Notes under the pieces: generated by a model
Databases searched by the model: none
Seen by the model: only the letters and a program-made list of their open reading frames with translations
Told to the model about the DNA's origin: nothing
Assembly: GCF_001269885.1 (NCBI RefSeq)
Contig: NZ_LHVH01000016.1
Location: 113,494-177,493 of the forward strand
Length of the DNA: 64,000 bases
Direction: 5' to 3'
Origin: Pseudomonas kilonensis
Lineage (GTDB): Bacteria > Pseudomonadota > Gammaproteobacteria > Pseudomonadales > Pseudomonadaceae
Shown here: positions 7,748-19,100 of the stretch, piece after piece
Position numbering within the stretch: position 1 is the first letter of the stretch
How the letters are laid out: every line of letters starts with the position of its first letter
Made by a program: the position numbers and the translations under genes

Positions 7748-9391
7748 CTATTTCGCCAGTTGAAAAGGGTTCTCTGTCGCTCGGTCGTAGTCCACGAGAT
7801 GGCCGTAGTCGAGACGATAGACCCGGTCGGCAACATCGAAATAGCGGTCGTCATGGGTGATTGCAATCACCGTCTTGCCGGCCGCCTTCAGCTCGGGCAG
7901 CAGTTCGTTGTAGAACACGTGGCGGAACACCGGGTCCTGATCCGCCGCCCATTCGTCCAGCAGGAACACCTCCCTGCCCTCCATCATCAGCAGTAACAGT
8001 GCCAGGCGCTTGCGCTGGCCCTGGGACAGGGCCGTGGTCGACAGGCGCCCGGCAGCGAACTCGACTTTATGGGCCAACCCAAGGCGGTCCAGGTAATGAT
8101 CCACCCGGGCCTCAAGCCCCTCATGATTGCCCGCTTCGCCCAGCACATCGGCGAACAGATAGAAGTCGGCAAAAATGGCGGCGAAATGCTCCCGGTGCCA
8201 CTCGCTGGTGCCGGTATCGAGCACCACGCCGTTCAGCGAAACCTGCCCAGAGGTGGGAACGTAGAGCCCCGTCAGGAGCTTGGCCAGGGTCGACTTGCCA
8301 CTGCCATTGCCCCCGACAATGAAAATCAACTCGCCGCGACGAATCGACAGGTCGATCGGCCCCAGCTCAAAGGCAAACTCGTCACTTTGCCCGGGATAGC
8401 GGTAATGCACGTTTGACAGGCGCAACTCACCGAAGGGTTGCGCCGCTTGCGCAGGGGTCTTGAACTGCACCGTCTCACCCAACGCCAGGGCATCGATGGC
8501 CTGCAAGGCAACATGGCCGCGAATGACCGCAGGAATGGCATCCAGGATCATCGAGATCGGCGTGCGCAGAAACATGATTGCCAGCACGTAACCCACCACG
8601 ACCTGTTGGCTGAGCAACCCCAGTCCCTGGCCGAGAAAGAACAGCGTACCGATCAGCACGAACACCAGCAGTGTCGTCCAGTTCAGGTTCACCGCCCACA
8701 GCGTGTCGGCACGTACCGACGCATCCAGCGAGGCCCGCGCGATCGGTTCGAGCTTGCGCTCATAGAGCAGGTGCCGGCGTTCCCGGCTCAGGCCCAACTC
8801 GCAACGCCCCTGGATGGCGGCCTCGAACTGCTCGGTCAACTGGTCATCCTGCTGCCGCACGGCCTGCATCAGAATCTTGACCTTGCGCCCCAGCAGCACA
8901 TCAAGACCGACCCCAAGGGCAATCACCCCCAGGGTCAGGAAAAAGAACGCCATGCTCAGCCAGGCCATGTAGGCGAGCCCCGCCAACAACAGCAAGCCGT
9001 TGTACAAGGAAATCGGCAGTTGCTTGAACGCCGTGGCGACGGTGGTCACGTCCTTGGTCAGCGCGTTGTAGATACGCGGGCTGCCCAGCCGCTCGATGCG
9101 TTCGAGTGCTGTGCCCAACACCTTGCCCACCAGCCGCAGGCGCAATTGGTAAACCAGGCGATGCCCGATCTGCACCAGCAACCATTGCGACGTGACACCG
9201 CTGATGAACAATAGAATCAGCAGGCCACCGAACAGCAACAAGCCCCGGCCGATATCATCGAGTCCATGCTCCAGGCTGCGGTTGATATACCCGATCAGGC
9301 CGATACTGGTTGCCGCGCTCAAGGCGCTGCTCAGAATCGCCAGCAGAATGCGCCATCGAGCGTCGTGCAGCAGTTCTTTCAATAACATCAT
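7748..9391 (-). CDS. cyclic-peptide/siderophore-type ABC exporter (PvdE-like)
   Basis: A 547-residue fused half-transporter. I chose the ATG at 9391 because it overlaps the stop of the last NRPS gene (ATGA) and directly precedes the membrane domain; the longer frame adds 60 non-conserved residues. Residues ~10-300 hold about six hydrophobic spans. The ATPase part has Walker A GGNGSGKST, the signature LSQGQRKRLALLLLM (LSQGQ in place of LSGGQ), Walker B VFLLDEW and the switch His in AITHDD. This matches the PvdE/SyrD-like cyclic-peptide exporter family, which moves peptide siderophore precursors into the periplasm. It is the last gene of the NRPS operon. No dedicated MacAB/TolC-type outer export genes are present, so a housekeeping system would finish secretion. 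Confidence 0.9.
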   Translation of the reverse strand: MMLLKELLHDARWRILLAILSSALSAATSIGLIGYINRSLEHGLDDIGRGLLLFGGLLILLFISGVTSQWLLVQIGHRLVYQLRLRLVGKVLGTALERIERLGSPRIYNALTKDVTTVATAFKQLPISLYNGLLLLAGLAYMAWLSMAFFFLTLGVIALGVGLDVLLGRKVKILMQAVRQQDDQLTEQFEAAIQGRCELGLSRERRHLLYERKLEPIARASLDASVRADTLWAVNLNWTTLLVFVLIGTLFFLGQGLGLLSQQVVVGYVLAIMFLRTPISMILDAIPAVIRGHVALQAIDALALGETVQFKTPAQAAQPFGELRLSNVHYRYPGQSDEFAFELGPIDLSIRRGELIFIVGGNGSGKSTLAKLLTGLYVPTSGQVSLNGVVLDTGTSEWHREHFAAIFADFYLFADVLGEAGNHEGLEARVDHYLDRLGLAHKVEFAAGRLSTTALSQGQRKRLALLLLMMEGREVFLLDEWAADQDPVFRHVFYNELLPELKAAGKTVIAITHDDRYFDVADRVYRLDYGHLVDYDRATENPFQLAK

Positions 9392-12300
9392 GAGGCAGAC
9401 ACCACCTTGGCAGAGGTTTGCAACAGTAAAGGCAACAGGCTTTCGACCAATCGAGGCTCTGCGAGCATCTCGTGATGCCCCACGTCCAGCGTCCACTGGC
9501 GAACAGCTTGATGGGTATGCGCTTGCCACTGGGCACGCAAGTCGGCATGGGCATTGCCGCGCCAGAGCCACAGCGGCACATCAACGGTGGGCAAGGCTTG
9601 CTCATACAAGCGCATCTTGATCGAGCGATATTGCGCCAATAGCGTGAGCAAATCAGCATCGGCGGCGCCCCATTGCAGATGCGCGCGCACCTGGGCATCG
9701 TTGAGCAACCGGGCAACACCCTCGGCATAGTCCAGACCTGCCAACAGGCCCGTCACACGTTCGCGCAGCGGCTCACCGATTGGCTGGGCGTGAGTGCGGC
9801 AGTAGAAAGCAAAATCTGCAATCAACTGGCCTGCTTCGTCGCCCTCGCCGGCCAGGCTGCGCTGCGCATCGTGATCGAGCACCACAAGCCCTTCGACGGT
9901 AAAGCCGCTGGCTTGTAGACGGGGTACCAGCATCAATGCCAGCCGCGACGCCAGGCTCCAGCCCAGCAGCACCAGCGGGCGCTGTTTCAGCTGGACAGGG
10001 ATGCTCGCCACGTATTGCTGCAACAGCACGTCCATGTCGCCCTCATCCCAGCCCTTTTCCAGGGCGGCCAGACCAAAGACAGCGGCTTTACCGCTCAGAT
10101 TGTCTACCAACGGCTGATAGGCCTGCAGATGCCCTTGCGCGCCATGCACCAGCAACAGGGCCGGCGAATGCTCGTGCGCGTCATTCAAGACTTGCCATGG
10201 GCCGCCGCTGTGATCGTTACCCAGGCCATGAACCAGGTCACGCACGGTATGCCGCTCGAACAGCAGATTGGTCGGCAATTCGAGAGACAGGCGCTCGCGA
10301 ATCAGCGACACCACTTTGATCGCCGCCAGCGAGTGCCCACCGACGTTGAAGAAATTGTCGGTTACCCCCAGCTCGTCGACACCCAACACCTCGCACCAAA
10401 TCGCCAGAATGGCCGTTTCGAGCTCGCCCACAGGCGCCACGCGAGTGTTCTGCAAACGCTGCCTGGCGCGTTCAAGCAGGTTTTTGCGATCAAGCTTGCC
10501 ATTGCTGTTCAGTGGCAGCGTCTTGAGTGCAAGGATACCGCTGGGCAGCATGTAGTCCGGTAGCTGGCGAGCCAGGGCGGCGCACAGTTGCTCGGTCGTT
10601 TGCGACAGGGCGTCGTCCTTGACCACGAAAGCCAGCAAGCGCCCATGGTCGCCTTCGCCGTCCAGCAAGACAGCGGCCTGCAACACGCCCGGCTGCGCCA
10701 ACAAAGCCTGTTCGACTTCCGCCAACTCCAGGCGAAACCCACGGATTTTCACCTGTTGATCATTGCGCCCCAGAATGCGTACGGCACCATCGGCCTGGCG
10801 CAAAGCAAGATCACCGGTGCGATACAGGCGGTGGCCACTGAGTGGATCGACACCAAAGGCACTGCCACCGACACCGCCCACATAACCGCGCCCGACACTG
10901 GCGCCACTGATGCACAATTCCCCGGCCTGGCCTGACGGCACCGCGCGTTGCTGGTCGTCGAGCAGGTGGATGCGGTTATCACCCAATACTTGATTCAAGG
11001 CGCTATCACCCACGCCCTGGCTGACATCGATCGCACGCCATAGCACGCCCACTGTGGTCTCTGTCGGACCGTAATGGTTGTAGAGGCGACAGGCAGGCTT
11101 CGCTTGGGCCAAACGGCTCAGCAAATGCTCACTGATCGGCTCTCCGCCCAGTACCAGGACCTGGCGTGGAAGAATGCCGTTGGGAGCGTGTTCGCCCATC
11201 AGCGCTTCGAGGTGCGAAGGCACGATTTTGAGCACGTCCAACGGGTAGCGCTGGAGTTCTTCGGCGAATGCCCGGGCATCGGTCACAGTGGACTGCTCCA
11301 GCACATGCACGCAACCGCCCTGCAGCCAGGCCGGAAACAACACCGTATTTCCCAGATCCGCGAGCAGTGAAGACACCAGGCCATAATGCCCGGCCTCGGG
11401 CAACTGGAGTGCGCGGGTCACTTGCGTGACGTAATGGCGCAATTGGCCTTGCTCGATTTGCACACCTTTGGGCTTGCCGCTGGTGCCCGAGGTATAGAGC
11501 ACGTAGGCCAGGTCTTGCACCGAACCCTGCACCGGCGAATCGAACACCGGCCCAGTGCATGCCTGTGACCAGCACAGGGTGTCGACCGAGGTATCGGGCA
11601 GCAGCCCCTCTACGTGCAGCAACAAGGCCGGTTGAGCATCATCGATAATGTCGGCCAGCCGCAGCGGTGGTTGTTGAGGATCCAGCGGCAGATAGGCAGC
11701 ACCGACCTTGAAGCAGGCCAGCATCGCGATCAGCATCTGCGCCCCCCGCGGCAAATACAGGCCGACCACTTGTTCATGGCCGACACCGGCCTGACGCAGG
11801 CTGCCGGCCACACGATCGCTCAAGGCATCGAGCTCGGCGTAAGAGAACAGTTGCTCTGCATAGCGCAGCGCCGGCCGATCCGGTTGTGTCCGGGCGTACT
11901 CGCGCACGGTGGCGACGATATCGAGATCCGGCGCCAGGGCGGGACGCGTCGGCAACGCCAGCAACTCCTCGGGCAAGTGCGGATCGACACCTTTGATGAG
12001 GCCATTGGGCGACGGCAGCAATTGCTCGAGCCAATGGGCGAATCGCTTGAGCAAGACCTGCATCTGCGCTTCACGGTACAGACCACGGTCATAGGCCAGT
12101 GTCAGTTCCCCGCAGCCCTGGGCATCAAGCGTCAGCTGCAATTGCAGTTCGACCGGGGTGTCGAAGGACAGGACTTGCAAACCCTGCAGCAGCGGTGCAT
12201 GCACGACACGCAGCCCAGTCTGAAAACTGGCACGCCACTCGGGCAATAGCTGAGCCTGACCGACATATTCCTGCCAAGCCACCGCGTTTTCCAGTTGCCG

Positions 12301-13176
12301 TGCCAATGGCCGGGCCAGGTTGATCCAGGTGCTGTGTTCGGACACCCGCACCACCATCGGCAGCGTCTGCTCGAACAACCCACAGGCTCCCGAGAGCTCT
12401 TCATAGTCATCGCGAGGATCGTGCTGCAAACCCAATTGGCCGTGCTGCTGCCCATTGAGCCTGCCCAGCAATGCGCCCCAGGCGGCCAGGGCCAGTGCTT
12501 CGACGGCCACGCCTTCGCGCTCGGCCAGCGCCGTCAACGCCGCTGGCAGTGTCTGCGCAAGCCTTAGCCGAACAACGGCATGGTTGCCGCTGGCGATGCC
12601 ATAGCGCTCGATCAGGCGCATGCCCGGCACGTCCTGCAAGGCCAGGTTGCGCCAGAACTGCGTGCCCTGCTCGGCATCCTCGTCCAACTGCAGGCCATTG
12701 ATCCACTCGACGTATTCGCCGTACTGCATGGGTTCAGTTTCCAACGACGCGGCACGTCCCAGCAATTGCGCCTGCAACTGGATCAGGCTGCGCTGATCCA
12801 GCGAATAGACCGGGACCGCCAATAGCAGGCAATCGTCGAGTAGCCAGGCCAGCACATCGGGTTGTTCGGCAAGGCAATGCGCCTGGGCCTCACGCAGCCA
12901 CTGTTGCTCATCATGCCCGTCACCTGAACGTCCCTCACGCCAGCTCAGGCGCAACTCGAGGGGCTCGACCACATGCTGGCGCAGTCCCGTGGCGCCAACC
13001 GGGCGCTGGTAGCGCAAGCGCAGCGCTTGATGCTGCTGCAGGCCGTCACGCAGTCGCTGTTGGACAGCGGCCTCGGGCACGCCCGACAGTTGCATCCGAA
13101 CCCAGCGCCAGGCCTGCGGATTGGCCTGGGCCAGTTGTTTTTGTTGAGGTGAAAGCGTTAGTCCAAGGTCCATCAT
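9388..13176 (-). CDS. NRPS subunit 4: interface domain - A(Asp) - T - thioesterase
   Basis: A 1262-residue terminal synthetase. Residues ~1-420 are condensation-like, but the HHxxxDG motif is replaced by a segment around PVYSLDQ, so it should not condense; this is what interface domains of beta-hydroxylating modules look like. The adenylation domain (~430-920) shows YTSGTSGKPKG, NHYGPTET and YRTGD; I read its specificity residues as D-L-T-K-V-G-H-V-G-K, the aspartate code. One T domain (NVGGHSLAA) follows, then a thioesterase with nucleophile motif GWSLAS (last Gly of GxSxG is Ala) and a C-terminal GHHEML histidine. Working with the hydroxylase at the end of the previous subunit, it would add and release a beta-hydroxyaspartate as the seventh residue. 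It overlaps both neighbours by 4 nt. Confidence 0.9.
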   Translation of the reverse strand: MMDLGLTLSPQQKQLAQANPQAWRWVRMQLSGVPEAAVQQRLRDGLQQHQALRLRYQRPVGATGLRQHVVEPLELRLSWREGRSGDGHDEQQWLREAQAHCLAEQPDVLAWLLDDCLLLAVPVYSLDQRSLIQLQAQLLGRAASLETEPMQYGEYVEWINGLQLDEDAEQGTQFWRNLALQDVPGMRLIERYGIASGNHAVVRLRLAQTLPAALTALAEREGVAVEALALAAWGALLGRLNGQQHGQLGLQHDPRDDYEELSGACGLFEQTLPMVVRVSEHSTWINLARPLARQLENAVAWQEYVGQAQLLPEWRASFQTGLRVVHAPLLQGLQVLSFDTPVELQLQLTLDAQGCGELTLAYDRGLYREAQMQVLLKRFAHWLEQLLPSPNGLIKGVDPHLPEELLALPTRPALAPDLDIVATVREYARTQPDRPALRYAEQLFSYAELDALSDRVAGSLRQAGVGHEQVVGLYLPRGAQMLIAMLACFKVGAAYLPLDPQQPPLRLADIIDDAQPALLLHVEGLLPDTSVDTLCWSQACTGPVFDSPVQGSVQDLAYVLYTSGTSGKPKGVQIEQGQLRHYVTQVTRALQLPEAGHYGLVSSLLADLGNTVLFPAWLQGGCVHVLEQSTVTDARAFAEELQRYPLDVLKIVPSHLEALMGEHAPNGILPRQVLVLGGEPISEHLLSRLAQAKPACRLYNHYGPTETTVGVLWRAIDVSQGVGDSALNQVLGDNRIHLLDDQQRAVPSGQAGELCISGASVGRGYVGGVGGSAFGVDPLSGHRLYRTGDLALRQADGAVRILGRNDQQVKIRGFRLELAEVEQALLAQPGVLQAAVLLDGEGDHGRLLAFVVKDDALSQTTEQLCAALARQLPDYMLPSGILALKTLPLNSNGKLDRKNLLERARQRLQNTRVAPVGELETAILAIWCEVLGVDELGVTDNFFNVGGHSLAAIKVVSLIRERLSLELPTNLLFERHTVRDLVHGLGNDHSGGPWQVLNDAHEHSPALLLVHGAQGHLQAYQPLVDNLSGKAAVFGLAALEKGWDEGDMDVLLQQYVASIPVQLKQRPLVLLGWSLASRLALMLVPRLQASGFTVEGLVVLDHDAQRSLAGEGDEAGQLIADFAFYCRTHAQPIGEPLRERVTGLLAGLDYAEGVARLLNDAQVRAHLQWGAADADLLTLLAQYRSIKMRLYEQALPTVDVPLWLWRGNAHADLRAQWQAHTHQAVRQWTLDVGHHEMLAEPRLVESLLPLLLQTSAKVVSAS

Positions 13177-16100
13177 GGTTTCAACTCTGCGTGTGTCTCT
13201 TCGGTCTGCGCCGGCGCAGCCATGACCTGATCACGACCATAGATTTCACCCATGGCCACCACAATTTTACGCTCGCCTTCGAACGGATCCCGGGCGTGCG
13301 CAGCCAGCATGTTATCGAGCATGACCACATCGCCCTGCTGCCAGTCGAAGCGCACGGCACAACGGTCGTAGGCAGCGTTGATGGCCTCGATGGCACTTGG
13401 CTCAAGCTCGGAACCGTCACCGTAGAACACTTGTCTCGGCATCGCCGTTGCCCCGTCGCGCAGGAACTGCTCACGCACATCGGCATCGAGAAAGGCCGGG
13501 TGATAGAGCTGGATCTGATTGAAGAAGCTCTCCTCTCCCGTCAGCGGGTGCAGGATCACCGCAGGGCAAACCTGACGGGTGTGCAGATCGTTGGCGCCGC
13601 GCCACTCAAAATCGATATTGCTCTCACGGCAGATCCGCTCGACTTGCTCGCGCTCCTGGGTCTGGAAGAAGTGCTGCCAACTGACGTCCAGGCTGGTGCT
13701 GAAATTACGCACGTACATCAATTGTTTGCGACGCAGGTTCGCTTGCAGCCAGGTGGGCAGCTCACGGTAGACCTGGCGGCTGTCGACAATCGGGGTCGCG
13801 CCACCGGAAGTGGCAGGCGTCTGGCAGTAAAACCATTGGCGACGCGGCCAGCGATGCTGATGAGCGCTCTCGTTGTGGAACAGAATCATCCGATCCTTGG
13901 GATAGGGCGTGGACTTGTAGATATTCTTGCCGCCCTCTTCCTTCGGCAGGTCACCGTACTGTCCATATAACTGAGGGCACAGGGCCTGGCAAAAAGCCTC
14001 GAAAGCCGCCGGAGTCGGCAAATCAAAGCCACGCAAGAGAATGCCGCCATGCTCGCGCAGCCAGCTTTCGACCTTCTCACGGTTGGCTTGCGCCCAAATG
14101 GCCGGCGCCAGTTCGCGGTCACGCAGTTGAATCAACAAGGGGAACTTCGAACCTTCGCGCAATGGCCGGGCTTCAAAGGGCTCGCGGGTAACGGGCGATC
14201 CGCTCTGGCGCATCTTGCCCAATTTGCTCATTTTGCGTTGCAACGGATTGTCCGTGGACATTGCAGCAGCTCCCTTTGGAGTCGGAATCAGGGTGTCGAT
14301 TGGGTTGTCCGGTGCGCCGAGGGCCATGTCCAGCAGCGACTCGAAGGCTGTACGCAAGCGTTCGACCGTGGCCGGCAGAAACAGGCTGGTGCGATACACC
14401 CAGCGCAGGTTGAACACATCGCCGTCTTCGCTGGCGAACAGGGCCATGTCGAACTTGGAATGATGCTGCTCGCCCGTCAGTGGCTCCACCTGCAAATTGC
14501 CGAGTTGGCGTTGCTGGCGCGGCGTGTTGTCGAGGACAAACAACGTCTGCAACAACGGGTGGACATTCGCCACCCGTGGCAGCTCCAGGCATTCGACGAC
14601 GCGCTCGAACGGCGTGTCCTGCCAGGCGAATGCTTGCAGGCAAATCTCCCGGACCTGCTGCGCTTGCTCACGCAAACTCAGTTCCGGTTGCACGCGGATA
14701 CGCAAGGCCAGCAGATTGACGAAAAAGCCGATCAGCGATTCAGTGGCCGGATGCTCGCGGTTGGCGACGTCCGTTCCGATGACCAGATCACGGCCTTGCG
14801 TTTCGCGCTGCAGCACGGCGGCATAGCACGTCAGCAGCACCATGAACGGCGACGTTGCGCTTTGCTGTGCGAAAGCCTTCAACCGGCCAACCGTGGCCGC
14901 AGACAACTGGAAGTCCAGGGCCGCCCCGGCGCCGCTGTCGCGCTCCGGACGGGGAAAATCGAACGGCAGTGGCACCTGCGCGGGAATGCCGGCCAGGGTC
15001 TGCCGCCAGAAGTCCAGGCCTTCACGCTGACGCAGTTGTACCGCCGCCGAACCTTGCCATACGGCATAGTCGACGTACTGGATCGCCAGCTCGCTCTGTG
15101 GCGGCAGCACACCCGTGCTGTAGGCTTCATAGCCCTGGATCAGTTCATCCACCAGCACGGCGCCGGACCAGCCATCGGAGGCGATGTGGTGCATGACCAA
15201 CTGCAGCACATGTTCCTGTTCGCCGAGGCAGTACAGGACCGCCCGCAACGGTGCCTCGCTGGCGAGGTCGAACGGCCGCAGCGCAACGTCGCGGGCATCG
15301 ACCGGCCACTTCGCGTCGCTCGACACGATCACTTGCAACGCCACCGACATGTGTCCGTGAATCCGCTGGTACAACTCGCCGTTACGTTGGTGATACGTCG
15401 TACGCAAGATGGCATGGCGATCCACCAGCCGGTGCAATGAACGCTCCAGGGCATGGCGGTCCAGTTGTCCGCGCAAACGCACATTGCTGCTCATGTTGAA
15501 GCTGCTGTCAGCCAGGTCCAACTGCTGCATCAACCAGACGCGTTGCTGCGCCGAGGACAAGGGTTGATCAAGCTGCTGGTCGACCTGAGGGATCTGCAAC
15601 GAAGCCAGATCCAGGTGCTGCGCCAGGCCCTCGATGCGCTGCGCAAGGTCCGCCAGTACCGGCGTTTCGAACAGCCAGCGCAAAGGCACTTCAAAGCCCT
15701 GTTCACGCAAGCGTGCACGCACCTGGGCCGCCATCAGCGAATGCCCGCCCAGTTGGAAGAAATGACCGTCGGCAGGAATCTGTTGCAGGTTCAACACCGC
15801 AGCCCAGACCTCGGCCAGCGACGCCTCGCTGGCCGTCAGCGAGCGCTGGACGCCCTCCATACCGCAGTTTTCCAACTGCAAGCGTGGCAGCTGCTTACGA
15901 TCCACCTTGCCATTGGTATTGAGGGGCAGTTGCTCCAGCGCCTGCAAATGCGTCGGCAACATATAGGCCGGCAAACGCCCCTGTAAGTAGGTGCGGATGG
16001 AGGCGGCGTCGGGTGGATTGTCGGGACTCGCTACCCAGAAGGCGGCCAGATGCTCGCCTTGCACGGCCACGACCGCCTGCAGCAGTTCGGGGTGGCTGAG

Positions 16101-19100
16101 CAGCACGGCCTCGATCTCCCCCAGTTCGATGCGATAACCACGCAATTTGATCTGATCATCGGTGCGGCCGAGGTAATACAGCTGCCCATCGGGCTGCCAA
16201 CGCGCCAGGTCGCCCGTACGGTACAAACGCCCACCCTCGCGACTGAACGGATCGGCAATAAACCGTTCGGCGGTCAACCCAGGCTGCCCGGCATAACCGC
16301 GGGCCAGACCGTCACCGGCAATATAAAGCTCGCCCACACAGCCAGGAGGTACTTCGCACAAGTGCTCATCAAGGACGTGGCAGCGGGTATTGAGCAATGG
16401 CCGGCCAATGGGTGCGACGGGCAACTGCAGGGCACCGATCGGCGCCTGAGTGGACCACACCGTGGTTTCTGTCGGGCCGTAGACGTTGACGAGGTGAGCC
16501 ACGCATTGGCTGAGCTCGGTCGCCATTTCCGCCGCCAGCGCCTCACCACCGGCCAGGGCCACACGCCCGGCCAGCACCGTGCGATCGCCTTGCAGCAACA
16601 TCGCCCAGGTTGCCGGGGTGGCCTGGATGAGATCCACGGCCTGGTCCTGAATCAGCCGTGCAAGCAACATGGGGTCCTGTCGCTCTTCATCATCGGCCAA
16701 CACCACGGTGCCGCCGCGCACCAGCGGCAGGCACAGCTCCAGGCCGCAAATGTCGAAGGTCACCGTGGTCAAGGCCAGATAACGCTGCACGTTTTCCAGT
16801 GGCAGCGCCTCTTCCATGGCCAGCAGGAAGTTGGCGAAATTCCCTCGACTGATCTGCACGCCCTTGGGTTGCCCGGTCGATCCGGAGGTGTAGAGCGTGT
16901 AGGCCAACTGTTCAAGCGTCGTCGCCAATGCCGGGGCTTGTGCAGGGAACTGAGCCAATGGCAGGTCCGCCCACAGGCAGCTGCGCAGGTGGCCGGGCAG
17001 GTCCGCGAACAGCTTGTCGCAGAGCAGCAATTGCGGCCGAGCGCGGGTGAGAATCTGCGCCTGACGTGCCTGTGGATGAGCTGGGTCGAGCGGCAGGTAG
17101 CAAGCACCGGCCTTCTGGATCCCCAACAGGCACACCAGCAGTCTTTCGTCCCGAGGCAGGCAGAAGGCAATCGTCGACTCCCGCCCTATACCCTGCGCCA
17201 GCAGCCAATGGGCCAGGCGATTGGCTTGGGCATCCAGCGTCGCGTAGCTCAAGCGGCGATCAGCGCAGCACACCGCGATACGCTCAGGATGAACGGCGGC
17301 CTGTACTTCAAAGCGCGTGACAAAATCGGCCTCGCTGTGCAGATGCATGGACTTGCCCGCCGCGGCCAAAGTTGCGACTGAGCCCAGGGGGATTTCCAGC
17401 AAGCGCTGCTGAAGATCGAGGCTGACCAGGCTGGCGAGCAATCCCTGGTAATCCTCCATCAGTCGTTGGGTGGTACCGGGGTGCAACAGAGCAGTCGCGT
17501 ATTCGACAATCAAGCCGGTACGCGCATCCGTGCCGCGGCCTTGGGTGAACAGATTGAACGTCAGGTCGAACTTGGCACTCACCACCCCGTCCGGCAACGC
17601 CAGTGTTTCCACGCTGATGCCCGGCAGGTTGAGGCGGCGCGAATCCCGATGATCGGCCTGGTAGTTGAACATCGCCTGGAACACCGGCGTGCGATCCAGG
17701 CTGCGCTCGACATCCAGCATGTCCAGCAGTTGCTCGAACGGCAGCGCCTGATGGGACAAATCATCGGCCAAACGCCCGTTCAGGGCCTGGATAAAGGCTT
17801 GCAGGCTTTGCCGGGCGTCAATCTGCACCCGGTGCGCCAGTGTGTTGACGAACAAGCCAACCAATGCCTGGCTCTCGACCGATTCGCGCCCTGCCACTGG
17901 CAAGCCAATGGCGAAATCATTGCGTCCACCATGACGCCAGAGCAGGAGCTGGTAGGCGGCGAAATACAGTACGAAGGGCGTGACACCCAGGGCCCTTGCC
18001 CGGGAGTCGACAGCCGCGCTCAACGAGCCGGGCAAGGCCAGCTCGCTGCGGGCGCCAGCGTAGGCCTGCAGCGCCGGTCGCGTGCAGTGGTCGGGCAGCT
18101 CCAACGGTTCGTTGCTCAGACCTTGCAAGCGTTGTTGCCAATAGCCCCGCAACTGGCTGCCCTGCTCCCCGTCCAAATCTCGCCGTTGTGCGTCGATCAA
18201 TGGCAACAATCCGCTCGTCACAGGCGTGGCCCGGTCCTGGTAGATCAGCGCAAAGTCCTCGACCAACAAGCCCATGGACCAACCGTCCACGGCAATGTGG
18301 TGCACATTGAACAGCAACCGGTAGTCACCCGGCGCAAGACAAAATACGTCGATTGCCAGCAACGGCCCCTGCACTAGGTCAAAAACGCGCTTGGCGGCCC
18401 CGGCAATGGCCGCTGCCTGGTGTGATTCATCCAGGTCATGGAGGTCATGCACATTGAAGAGTGCAGCGGCCTTCTCATCCAGGCGCTGCCAGACCTGCCC
18501 TTGCTCTTCGAAGAACCGGCAACGCAGTGCGTCATGGCGCGAAACAAGGACCTGGCAAGCGCGCTGCAATCGTGGCACGTCCAGATCGCCGCGCAAGGCC
18601 AACAATTGCGTAACGTTGTAAGCCGTTGCAGCCGGATCGAGTTGTTGCATGAACCACACCCGTTGCTGGGCATGGGACAGTGCACGTGGCGGCGCCAAGG
18701 CTTCGGTTACCGGCGGCGGTGCAACCGCCGGCGACGCTGAGGAGGTCAGCACCCCAGCCAGTTGCCGGGCGCTGGGGTTCTCCAGCAATTGCCGGGGCAT
18801 CAGGCGCAGTTCAGCCTGACGCAGACGCGCGATCAATTGCAGGTTGAGGATCGAATCCCCCCCTTCGGCAAAGAAATCGGCGTCCGGCCCCAGGCCAGGC
18901 TGTTCAAGCAACTCGCGAAAAGCCGTGAGGACGGTCAGCAACACCGGGTCCAACCGGCCGTCGATGCTCAGGGCCATGGCCGCCAGGGTGGAGTGTTGCA
19001 GGACATCGCGCGGTTGCAACTTGAGTCCTTCGCGCGCAGCCAGGCCGATCAATTGCAGACTGAGAATCGAATCGCCACCGAGGGCGAAAAAATCATCTTC

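Noticed and set aside
11900..13176. N-terminal domain of subunit 4 as an active condensation domain or X domain
   Set aside because: The HHxxxDG motif is absent, and there is a functional C domain plus a fused hydroxylase just upstream, which fits an interface domain; X domains occur before TE domains in glycopeptide synthetases, not before A domains.
14049..15440. Long plus-strand ORF (463 codons) opposite NRPS subunit 3
   Set aside because: Gln/Arg-rich antisense shadow of a high-GC NRPS gene; the minus strand encodes a continuous, motif-rich synthetase. The same applies to 29621-31366, 16050-17381, 24899-26410 and similar frames.
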